Program-made: the position numbers and the translations under genes
Origin: Streptomyces spiroverticillatus
GTDB lineage: Bacteria > Actinomycetota > Actinomycetes > Streptomycetales > Streptomycetaceae
Reading direction: 5' to 3'
DNA length: 64,000 bases
Assembly (NCBI GenBank): GCA_014650415.1
Contig: BMUX01000011.1
Coordinates: forward strand, 46,051-110,050
The notes under the pieces: model-generated
Databases searched by the model: none
Seen by the model: the letters and a program-made list of their open reading frames with translations, nothing else
Told to the model about the DNA's origin: nothing
Part shown: piece by piece, positions 57,629-64,000 of the stretch
Layout: each line of letters starts with the position of its first letter
Position numbering within the stretch: position 1 is the stretch's first letter

Positions 57629-60600
57629 ATGTCGCTGAGATTCCGTGCGTCGTGCGCCGTCGCCGCCGCCTCGTCCGTCGTGTTCGCGCTGGCAGGTCCG
57701 GCGCTTCCCACGTCGGCCGCGGTACCGGCCGCCCCGGCCCCCGCCGCCGACACCGCCGTCATCCAGTCCCCGCAGCTCACCGTCACCGTGGCCAAGGACT
57801 TCCCCCGGGTTCTCTCGTACACCGAGCGCGCGGGCGGTGCCCGGCTCCTTGGCAGCACGAAGCCGGTCACCGAAATCGTCCTGAACGGCACCGCCCGCCC
57901 CGTGCAGGCCAAGGCCGCACCCCGGATGCGGGCCGACTCCGCCTCGTACACCCTGCTCGTGCCCTCCCTCCCCGGCGTCGAGATCGACGCCACGCTGTCC
58001 GTGCGCGGCCGGGCCACCACCTTCCGGGTGACGGCGATCCGCGACACGGAGGCGTTCCGGGTGGGGACGCTCGACATACCCGGGCACGACCTGGTGTCGG
58101 TGGGCAGCGGGGAGGCCGGTGCGGAGACCGCGTTCACCCGGCTCGACCCCGACTCCACCCGCACCGCCGACGTCTTCGGGAAGGTGACCGCCGCGACGCC
58201 CGTCGAGGCCGCCCCCGTCGGAGCCTCGTACGGGATCGTGAACACCGGGGCCCTCGCCGCCGCCGTCGAGTCCAACTCCTCGTACGACAAGCCGAGCGGG
58301 GCCAGCGGCCGGGACGGCGCACGCCTCTGGCACCGGGCGACCAAGGGCGAGGACGGGTCCGTCCGGGTCGGGGTCTGGTCGGGCCAGTGGACGTACCGGG
58401 GAGAAGGCGCGCCGAAGCCCGAGAGCGGCAAGGACCTGCCCTGGGCGAAGGTCGTCGTGACCCCCGACGCGAACAGCGACAAGAAGGTCGACTGGCAGGA
58501 CGGTGCGATCGCCTTCCGGTCCGTCGGGATTGAGGCCCCGGGGTCGAAGGAGACCCCCGACCGGGTCGTCACCCACATCCCCTTCAACTTCGCCAGCCAG
58601 GCCACCCACCCCTTCCTGCGCACCCTCGACGACGTCAAGCGCGTCTCGCAGGCGACGGACGGACTCGGGCAGCTCGCCGTCCTCAAGGGGTACGGGTCCG
58701 AGGGCCACGACTCCGCCCACCCGGACTACGGCGGCAACTACAACAAGCGCGCCGGCGGCCTCACCGACCTCAACAAGCTCCTCAAGGCGGGCAAGAAGTG
58801 GGGCGCCACCTTCGGCGTCCACGTGAACGCCACCGAGTCGTACCCCGAGGCCAAGAACTTCAACGAGACCCTCGTCGACAAGACCAAGCCGGGCTGGAAC
58901 TGGCTCAACCAGAGCTACTACATCGACCAGCGGCGCGACGTGAACAGCGGCGACCTCGCCAAGCGCTTCCAGCAACTGCGCGACGAGACGGACCGCAACC
59001 TCAACTTCCTCTACATCGACGTCTACTACACCCACGGCTGGATCGCCGACAAGACCCTCCAGGCCGTCCAGAAGCAGGGCTGGAACGTCGGCACCGAGTG
59101 GGCGGAGAAGTTCGAGCACGCCTCGCTCTGGTCGCACTGGGCCAACGACCTCAACTACGGCGGCAAGACCAACAAGGGCCTCAACTCGCAGATCATCCGC
59201 TTCATCCGCAACGGCGAGAAGGACATCTGGAACGACCACCCGATCCTCGGCCAGACCGCCATCGAGGAGTTCGAGGGCTGGACCGGCGAGACCGACTGGA
59301 ACGCCTTCTACGACAACGTCTGGCAGCGCAACCTGCCCGCCAAGTTCCTCCAGCACCAGAAGATCCAGCACTGGGACAAGGACCGCATCGATTTCACCGG
59401 CGGCGTGCGCGGCACCGTCGAGAACGGCAGGCGCGCCTTCTACGTCGGTGACGCCAAGGTCCTCGACGGCGCGAACTACCTCCTCCCGTGGGACGGCGAC
59501 AAGAAGCTGTACCACTACAACAAGGCCGGAGGGACGACCACGTGGGACGTCCCGGCTGCCTTCCAGCGGGCCGGTTCCTTCACCGTCAGCAAGCTCACCG
59601 ACAACGGCCGGGTGAAGACCGCCACCGTCCCCGTCAAGGACGGCAAGGTCACCCTCCGGGCGGAAGCCGGTCAGCCGTACGTCCTCCACCCGGCCGGCCG
59701 CACCCCCGCCACCCGTGACGCGAACTGGGGCGAGGGCGGTCACGTCGCCGACCCCGGCTTCAACGACGCGAAGCTCGCCGACTGGCGCACCACGGGCAAG
59801 GCCGTCCGTGACAGCGACGACCAGGGCCGCAACAGCGCCGCCCTCTCCGGCACCGCCCCCGCCGCCCTCTCCCAGCGCATCACCGGGCTCAAGCCGGGGC
59901 AGCGCTACACCGCCTCCGCCTGGATCGAGGTCCAGCCCGGCAAGGAGCGCCGTACGACCCTGAGCATCGGCGGCAAGGACGTCGTCGTGGAGCGCTCCAC
60001 CGCCAAGGAGCAGACCGCCGCCAACGACTGGCACGGCACCTACTTCCAGCGCGCCAAGGTCAACTTCACCGCACGCGGCGGATCCGACACGCTCACCGTC
60101 CGTACGGACAGGGCGAGTTCGGACGTACGGGTCCGGATCGACGACGTCCGCCTCCTCGCCAACGCCCCCGCGACCAAGCCCGGAGCCCTCGTCCACGAGG
60201 ACTTCGAGGCCGTTGACCAGGGCTGGGGCCCCTTCCTCAAGGGCGACGCGGGCGGCGACACCGACCCCCGCACCCACGTCGCGCAGAAGAACGCCCCGTA
60301 CACCCAGGCCGGCTGGAACGGAAAGCGCATCGACGACGTCCTCGGCGGCGCCGAGTCCCTGAAGTCCCACGAGGAGAACGACGGGCTCGTCTACCGCACC
60401 GCGCCGTGGACCGTCCCCATGAAGGACGGCCACCGGTACAAGGTCGAGTTCGACCGGCAGACCAGCCACTCCGGCTCCTACGAGTGGGTGACCGGCTACG
60501 ACCGCATCGGCGCGGACGGCAAGCCCGCCTCCGTCGAGACCCGCCGCACCCCGCTGGCCGAACAGCGCACCACCGCCCGCTTCTTGGAGACCGTCACCGC

Positions 60601-61498
60601 GGGCTGCGGCGACACCTGGGTCGGGCTGCGCAAGAAGGACGGCGCACCCGACGGCGCCGACTTCGTCCTCGACGACTTCACCGTCACCGACCTGGGCCCG
60701 GCCCCCGAGCGCGCCGCCTGCGGCACCCTCGCCCTGACCCCGGCCCCCGGCGCCTTCGAGCCCGACCAGAAGCACCAGGTCACGGCCGCCTTCACCAACA
60801 ACGAGGCGACCGCGGCCACCGACGTGCAGCTCACCCTCGGCCTCCCCGAGGGCTGGACCGCCGAGCCCGCCGGGCCCGTCGCCTTCCCGTCCGTCGACCC
60901 GGGCGCCAAGGTCACGGGAAGCTGGCAGGTCACCCCGCCGGTCGACGCCAAGTACCAGCCGTACGAGCTGACCTCGGCCGCCTCGTACGCGGTCGGCGGC
61001 ACCGCCCGCAAGCTCGCCGCCGCCGCGAGCGTCCGCACCCTGCCGCCGCCGCCCGTCCAGGACACGTACGCCAGTGACCTGGACTGGACGACCATGGACA
61101 ACGGCTGGGGCCCCGCCGAGAAGGACATGTCCAACGGCGAGACCGCACCCGGCGACGGCAAGCCGATCACCCTCAACGGCGTCGCCCACGCGAAGGGGCT
61201 CGGCACCGCCTCACCCGGCAGGATCCGCTACTACCTGGGCGGCAAGTGCACCTCCTTCACCGCCTCCGTCGGCCTCGACGACGTCCAGAGCAGCCGCGGC
61301 AGCGTACAGTTCAGCGTCCTCGCCGACGGTACGGAGAAGGTGAAGTCCCCGGTGCTCAAGGGCGCCGACCCGGGCTGGGCGCTCACCGCCGACGTCACCG
61401 GAGCGAAGTACGTCGACCTGGTGACCGGCGACGGCGGCGACGGACCCGGCAACGACCACGCCGACTGGGGGAGCGCCCGCTTCCACTGCGGCGGCTGA
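57629..61498 (+). CDS. secreted GH101 endo-alpha-N-acetylgalactosaminidase
   Basis: This 1289-aa protein has a signal peptide (ASCAVAAASSVVFALAGPALPTSA). The order is: a beta-rich N-domain, a TIM-barrel catalytic domain (about 300-650), a carbohydrate-binding module (about 705-860), a further beta domain, and a C-terminal NPCBM domain (1150-1289, GWGPAEKDMSNGETAPGDGKPITLNGVAHAKGLGTASPGRIRYYLGGKCTSF). The catalytic nucleophile is probably D464 (LYIDVYYTHGW) and the acid/base E490 (GTEWAEKFEHASLWSHW). These enzymes release O-glycans from mucin-type glycoproteins. The protein has no LPxTG anchor and is secreted. A perfect 12-bp hairpin follows the stop. Confidence 0.9.
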   Translation: MSLRFRASCAVAAASSVVFALAGPALPTSAAVPAAPAPAADTAVIQSPQLTVTVAKDFPRVLSYTERAGGARLLGSTKPVTEIVLNGTARPVQAKAAPRMRADSASYTLLVPSLPGVEIDATLSVRGRATTFRVTAIRDTEAFRVGTLDIPGHDLVSVGSGEAGAETAFTRLDPDSTRTADVFGKVTAATPVEAAPVGASYGIVNTGALAAAVESNSSYDKPSGASGRDGARLWHRATKGEDGSVRVGVWSGQWTYRGEGAPKPESGKDLPWAKVVVTPDANSDKKVDWQDGAIAFRSVGIEAPGSKETPDRVVTHIPFNFASQATHPFLRTLDDVKRVSQATDGLGQLAVLKGYGSEGHDSAHPDYGGNYNKRAGGLTDLNKLLKAGKKWGATFGVHVNATESYPEAKNFNETLVDKTKPGWNWLNQSYYIDQRRDVNSGDLAKRFQQLRDETDRNLNFLYIDVYYTHGWIADKTLQAVQKQGWNVGTEWAEKFEHASLWSHWANDLNYGGKTNKGLNSQIIRFIRNGEKDIWNDHPILGQTAIEEFEGWTGETDWNAFYDNVWQRNLPAKFLQHQKIQHWDKDRIDFTGGVRGTVENGRRAFYVGDAKVLDGANYLLPWDGDKKLYHYNKAGGTTTWDVPAAFQRAGSFTVSKLTDNGRVKTATVPVKDGKVTLRAEAGQPYVLHPAGRTPATRDANWGEGGHVADPGFNDAKLADWRTTGKAVRDSDDQGRNSAALSGTAPAALSQRITGLKPGQRYTASAWIEVQPGKERRTTLSIGGKDVVVERSTAKEQTAANDWHGTYFQRAKVNFTARGGSDTLTVRTDRASSDVRVRIDDVRLLANAPATKPGALVHEDFEAVDQGWGPFLKGDAGGDTDPRTHVAQKNAPYTQAGWNGKRIDDVLGGAESLKSHEENDGLVYRTAPWTVPMKDGHRYKVEFDRQTSHSGSYEWVTGYDRIGADGKPASVETRRTPLAEQRTTARFLETVTAGCGDTWVGLRKKDGAPDGADFVLDDFTVTDLGPAPERAACGTLALTPAPGAFEPDQKHQVTAAFTNNEATAATDVQLTLGLPEGWTAEPAGPVAFPSVDPGAKVTGSWQVTPPVDAKYQPYELTSAASYAVGGTARKLAAAASVRTLPPPPVQDTYASDLDWTTMDNGWGPAEKDMSNGETAPGDGKPITLNGVAHAKGLGTASPGRIRYYLGGKCTSFTASVGLDDVQSSRGSVQFSVLADGTEKVKSPVLKGADPGWALTADVTGAKYVDLVTGDGGDGPGNDHADWGSARFHCGG

Positions 61499-61503
61499 GA
61501 CGC

Positions 61504-61542
61504 GTGGTGTGCGGCGCCGCTCCGGCGAGTGCCGCACACCAC
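61504..61542 (+). terminator. hairpin terminator after the GH101 gene
   Basis: GTGGTGTGCGGC pairs exactly with GCCGCACACCAC across a 15-nt loop, 5 bp after the stop. Confidence 0.75.
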
Positions 61543-61617
61543 ACCGGCGGCCTTTGTTGAACCTTTACAACGCCGACCCGCCAGGAGCAGGCGATTCCCT
61601 CGCTTCCCGACATGGTT

Positions 61618-61699
61618 CTGTGCAGGGTCGACAGGGATACGGTCCGGAGACTGTGCAGAGTCGACGGACCGTTTTCTTGGCGTTCTTCGTAGGGTCGAC
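61618..61699 (+). promoter_or_regulatory. direct repeats in the accB promoter region
   Basis: CTGTGCAGGGTCGAC (61618-61632) and CTGTGCAGAGTCGAC (61651-61665) are direct repeats 33 bp apart, about three helical turns. A shorter AGGGTCGACA lies at 61691-61700. They are placed to be activator or repressor sites for accB-accE. Confidence 0.5.
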
Positions 61700-61701
61700 A
61701 C

Positions 61702-63291
61702 ATGACCGTTTTGGATACTCCGGGCGCCCAGGGCGAGCCCACCGACTCCCGCGGCCGGGTGGCCGAGCTGCACGCACTGCGTGAGCAGGCCGTACAGGGC
61801 CCGAGCGAGCGGGCCACCCAGGCGCAGCACGCCAAGGGCAAGCTGACCGCGCGCGAGCGCATCGAGCTGCTGCTGGACCCGGACTCCTTCCAGGAGGTCG
61901 AGCAGCTGCGCCGGCACCGGGCGACCGGCTTCGGCCTGGAGAACAAGAAGCCGTACACCGACGGTGTCATCACCGGCTGGGGCACGGTCGAGGGCCGCAC
62001 GGTCTTCGTGTACGCGCACGACTTCCGCATCTTCGGCGGTGCGCTGGGCGAGGCCCACGCCACGAAGATCCACAAGATCATGGACATGGCGATCTCGGCG
62101 GGTGCCCCGCTGGTCTCGCTGAACGACGGCGCGGGCGCCCGTATCCAGGAAGGCGTCTCCGCCCTTGCCGGGTACGGCGGGATCTTCCAGCGGAACACCC
62201 GGGCCTCCGGTGTCATCCCGCAGATCTCGGTCATGCTCGGCCCGTGCGCGGGCGGCGCGGCCTACAGCCCGGCGCTCACCGACTTCGTGTTCATGGTCCG
62301 CGAGACCTCGCAGATGTTCATCACCGGTCCCGACGTGGTGCGGGCCGTGACGGGCGAGGAGATCACCCAGAACGGGCTCGGCGGTGCGGATGTGCACGCC
62401 GAGACCTCGGGTGTGGCGCACTTCGCGTACGACGACGAGGAGACCTGCATCGCCGAGGTCAGGTACCTGATCTCGATGCTGCCCTCCAACAACCGGGAGA
62501 ACCCGCCGACCGTGGTCTCCGAGGACCCGGCGGACCGGCGCGGCGACGTCCTGCTGGACCTGGTCCCGGCCGACGGCAACCGGCCGTACGACATGCGCAA
62601 GGTCATCGAGGAGCTCGTCGACGACGGCGACTACCTGGAGATCCACGAGCGCTGGGCCACCAACATCCTGTGCGCCCTGGCCCGGCTCGACGGCCAGGTC
62701 GTCGGCATCGTGGCGAACCAGCCGCAGTCCCTCGCCGGTGTCCTGGACATCGAGGCAAGTGAGAAGGCCGCACGTTTCGTCCAGATGTGCGATGCTTTCA
62801 ATATCCCCATTGTGACGCTGCTCGACGTCCCCGGCTTCCTGCCCGGCGTCGACCAGGAGCACGGCGGCATCATCCGGCACGGCGCGAAGCTGCTGTACGC
62901 GTACTGCAACGCCACCGTGCCGCGGATCTCGCTGATCCTGCGCAAGGCGTACGGCGGCGCGTACATCGTCATGGACTCGCAGTCCATCGGCGCGGACCTC
63001 ACGTACGCCTGGCCGACGAACGAGATCGCCGTGATGGGGGCCGAGGGCGCGGCCAACGTCATCTTCCGCAAGCAGATCGCGGAGGCCGAGGACCCCGAGG
63101 CGATGCGGGCACGCATGGTCAAGGAGTACAAGGCCGAGCTGATGCACCCGTACTACGCGGCCGAGCGAGGCCTGGTGGACGACGTGATCGACCCGGCGGA
63201 GACCCGTCAGGTCCTCATCTCCTCGCTGGCCATGCTGCGCAACAAGCACGCGGACCTGCCGTCGCGCAAGCACGGCAACCCGCCCCAGTGA
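61702..63291 (+). CDS. accB: acyl-CoA carboxylase beta (carboxyltransferase) subunit
   Basis: This 529-aa protein is a biotin-dependent carboxyltransferase. The crotonase-fold halves are visible: VFVYAHDFRIFGGALGEAHATKIHKIMDMA, GARIQEGVSALAGYGGIF, GPCAGGAAYSPALTDFVFM and VDVPGFLPGVDQEHGGIIRHGAKLLYAYCNATVPRISLILRKAYGGAYIVMDSQ. The residue I422 (GGAYIVM) corresponds to the acyl-selectivity site where PccB has Asp, which points to the AccB type able to take acetyl-CoA as well as propionyl-CoA. A biotin alpha subunit must come from elsewhere. It is followed by accE. Confidence 0.94.
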   Translation: MTVLDTPGAQGEPTDSRGRVAELHALREQAVQGPSERATQAQHAKGKLTARERIELLLDPDSFQEVEQLRRHRATGFGLENKKPYTDGVITGWGTVEGRTVFVYAHDFRIFGGALGEAHATKIHKIMDMAISAGAPLVSLNDGAGARIQEGVSALAGYGGIFQRNTRASGVIPQISVMLGPCAGGAAYSPALTDFVFMVRETSQMFITGPDVVRAVTGEEITQNGLGGADVHAETSGVAHFAYDDEETCIAEVRYLISMLPSNNRENPPTVVSEDPADRRGDVLLDLVPADGNRPYDMRKVIEELVDDGDYLEIHERWATNILCALARLDGQVVGIVANQPQSLAGVLDIEASEKAARFVQMCDAFNIPIVTLLDVPGFLPGVDQEHGGIIRHGAKLLYAYCNATVPRISLILRKAYGGAYIVMDSQSIGADLTYAWPTNEIAVMGAEGAANVIFRKQIAEAEDPEAMRARMVKEYKAELMHPYYAAERGLVDDVIDPAETRQVLISSLAMLRNKHADLPSRKHGNPPQ

Positions 63292-63350
63292 CTTTCCTCA
63301 GCCTGACGACCGACTGAGACTGCGACGAGACGACGGAGACGACGAAACTG

Positions 63351-63560
63351 ATGAGTACCCCTGCCGATACGAAGAACCTCCTGCGCGTGGAGAAGGGCGA
63401 GGCGGCCCCCGAGGAGCTCGCGGCCATCACCGCGATCCTCCTGGCCCGTGCCGCCGCCCGGCCCGCCGAGGTCTCGGCCCCGCACGGCCGCACGGCTGCC
63501 GGCTGGCGCCGGCTGGAGCGCACCCCGGGCTTCCGCGCCCCCCACAGCTGGCAGGGCTGA
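63351..63560 (+). CDS. accE: acyl-CoA carboxylase epsilon subunit
   Basis: This 69-aa protein matches the ACC epsilon family: LRVEKGEAAPEELAAITAILLARAAAR, a helical region, and the C-terminal WRRLERTPGFRAPHSWQG. It binds the beta subunit and raises carboxylase activity. It lies 59 bp after accB on the same strand, as in S. coelicolor (accB-accE, from memory). A 17-bp terminator hairpin follows. Confidence 0.92.
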   Translation: MSTPADTKNLLRVEKGEAAPEELAAITAILLARAAARPAEVSAPHGRTAAGWRRLERTPGFRAPHSWQG

Positions 63561-63573
63561 GCCCTCCCTTCCC

Positions 63574-63614
63574 GAAGGCCCGGCCCCCGCATTTGCTGCG
63601 GGGGCCGGGCCTTC
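63574..63614 (+). terminator. terminator of accB-accE
   Basis: GAAGGCCCGGCCCCCGCA pairs exactly with TGCGGGGGCCGGGCCTTC across a 5-nt loop. A second hairpin (GGGCCCGTGCCCCCC with GGGGGCACGGGCCC, 63685-63721) lies before the convergent cvnD gene and serves as its terminator. Confidence 0.85.
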
Positions 63615-63739
63615 GGCGTGTGCGGGGGCTGCGGCGAGGCCCTCCCCCCGCCCGCACCCCCGACACCGGCCCGAAGACGCCGAAGGGCCCGTGCCCCCCG
63701 GTGAGAGGGGGCACGGGCCCGAGCCCGTACAAGAAGCCG

Positions 63740-64000
63740 CTAGCGCAGGCGGGCCATCAGGGCGTGCTCGACCAGCGTGATGAGCGCGCTCTTGGCGTCC
63801 GCGCGGTGGCGGGCGTCCGTGGTGATGATCGGGGTGTCGGGGCCGATCTGGAGGGCTTCCCGGACCTCTTCGGGGTTGTACGGCTGGTGGCCGTCGAAGC
63901 CGTTGAGGGCGATCACGAAGGGCAGGCCGCTGTTCTCGAAGTAGTCGACCGCCGGGAAGCAGTCGGCGAGACGGCGGGTGTCGACCAGGACGACGGCGCC
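63740..64000 (-). CDS. C-terminal end of a conservon ATP/GTP-binding protein (CvnD-type)
   Basis: The last 86 residues are in the window; the 5' part lies to the right. They read GAVVLVDTRRLADCFPAVDYFENSGLPFVIALNGFDGHQPYNPEEVREALQIG and end TDARHRADAKSALITLVEHALMARLR. This is the C-terminal part of the small Ras-like GTPases that close Streptomyces conservons (cvnA-B-C-D). It contains the NKxD-like region ALNGFDG. The rest of the conservon should lie to the right. From memory this is cvnD1 (SCO5541). Confidence 0.85.
   Translation of the reverse strand, partial: GAVVLVDTRRLADCFPAVDYFENSGLPFVIALNGFDGHQPYNPEEVREALQIGPDTPIITTDARHRADAKSALITLVEHALMARLR

Noticed and set aside
63640..63672. Fourth full copy of the GC-rich element
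   Set aside because: Only about 28 bases match the end of the element; the rest of the region is a terminator, so it is listed as a fragment, not a copy.

Overview
The window is high-GC actinobacterial DNA. The GC-rich third codon positions, TACGTACG-type Arg/Val codons, GTG starts, Tat and lipoprotein exports, the accB-accE pair and a conservon CvnD gene at the right edge all point to a Streptomyces chromosome. From memory, the order gatC-gatA-gatB, ilvB-ilvN-ilvC-serA, pucR/putB-pruA, leuB-ilvE, cimA, accB-accE, cvnD matches the core arm of S. coelicolor from about SCO5498 to SCO5541. This was not checked against a database. No rRNA, tRNA, CRISPR array, transposase or integrase was seen.

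Layout. (1) 0-8.8 kb: the 3' end of a sortase-anchored surface protein, the gatCAB operon (tRNA-dependent amidotransferase) with a small membrane gene between gatA and gatB, a membrane-tethered phosphatase/nuclease, a Tat-exported phospholipase C, a GNAT acetyltransferase and a membrane protein. (2) 8.9-15.7 kb: a large LuxR-type AAA regulator, a secreted PQQ-type sugar dehydrogenase, an aldo/keto reductase and a 2-hydroxyacid dehydrogenase. (3) 15.9-25.2 kb: a GGDEF/degenerate-EAL c-di-GMP protein, then the branched-chain amino acid genes ilvBNC preceded by a leader-peptide attenuator, serA, and a TetR gene with a palindromic operator. (4) 25.6-30.0 kb: an accessory toxin-immunity island. A polymorphic toxin carries an internal Flp-pilin-like segment and a Tox-REase-5-like nuclease C-terminus, and is followed by two related immunity genes. 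(5) 30.0-34.0 kb: proline catabolism, with a PucR regulator divergent from proline dehydrogenase and P5C dehydrogenase. (6) 34.1-41.3 kb: a decayed GH43 gene, a DUF1206 membrane protein, a phospholipid-type trio (CDP-alcohol transferase, CdsA-like, PlsC-like), a GNAT and a PadR/DUF1700 pair. (7) 41.6-49.8 kb: leuB, ilvE, an amidase/phosphatase pair, a secreted TolB-like protein and cimA. A second leader-peptide attenuator, with Ile-Ile codons, precedes cimA.

(8) 50.1-54.9 kb: a complete lasso-peptide cluster in the order A-C-B1-B2-D. The predicted core GMFYASCKEFWSRRLCI has a Gly1-Glu9 ring and two cysteines (7 and 16), one in the ring and one in the tail. The cyclase has five 7-residue repeats and the exporter starts with four 10-residue repeats, so the cluster has unusual repeat insertions. 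This is the strongest candidate for an undescribed system. (9) 55-64 kb: a secreted glycine-rich membrane protein, a YceI protein, a large secreted GH101 endo-alpha-N-acetylgalactosaminidase, accB-accE (acyl-CoA carboxylase beta and epsilon subunits) and the 3' end of a conservon GTPase.

Functionally the core is amino-acid metabolism: ilvBNC, ilvE, leuB and cimA supply Ile/Leu/Val, serA supplies serine, and putB/pruA degrade proline. AccB feeds malonyl- or methylmalonyl-CoA to fatty acids and polyketides. Accessory conflict and natural-product islands sit between these blocks. A GC-rich palindromic element of about 120 bp recurs at three places, one of them inside the lasso exporter reading frame.
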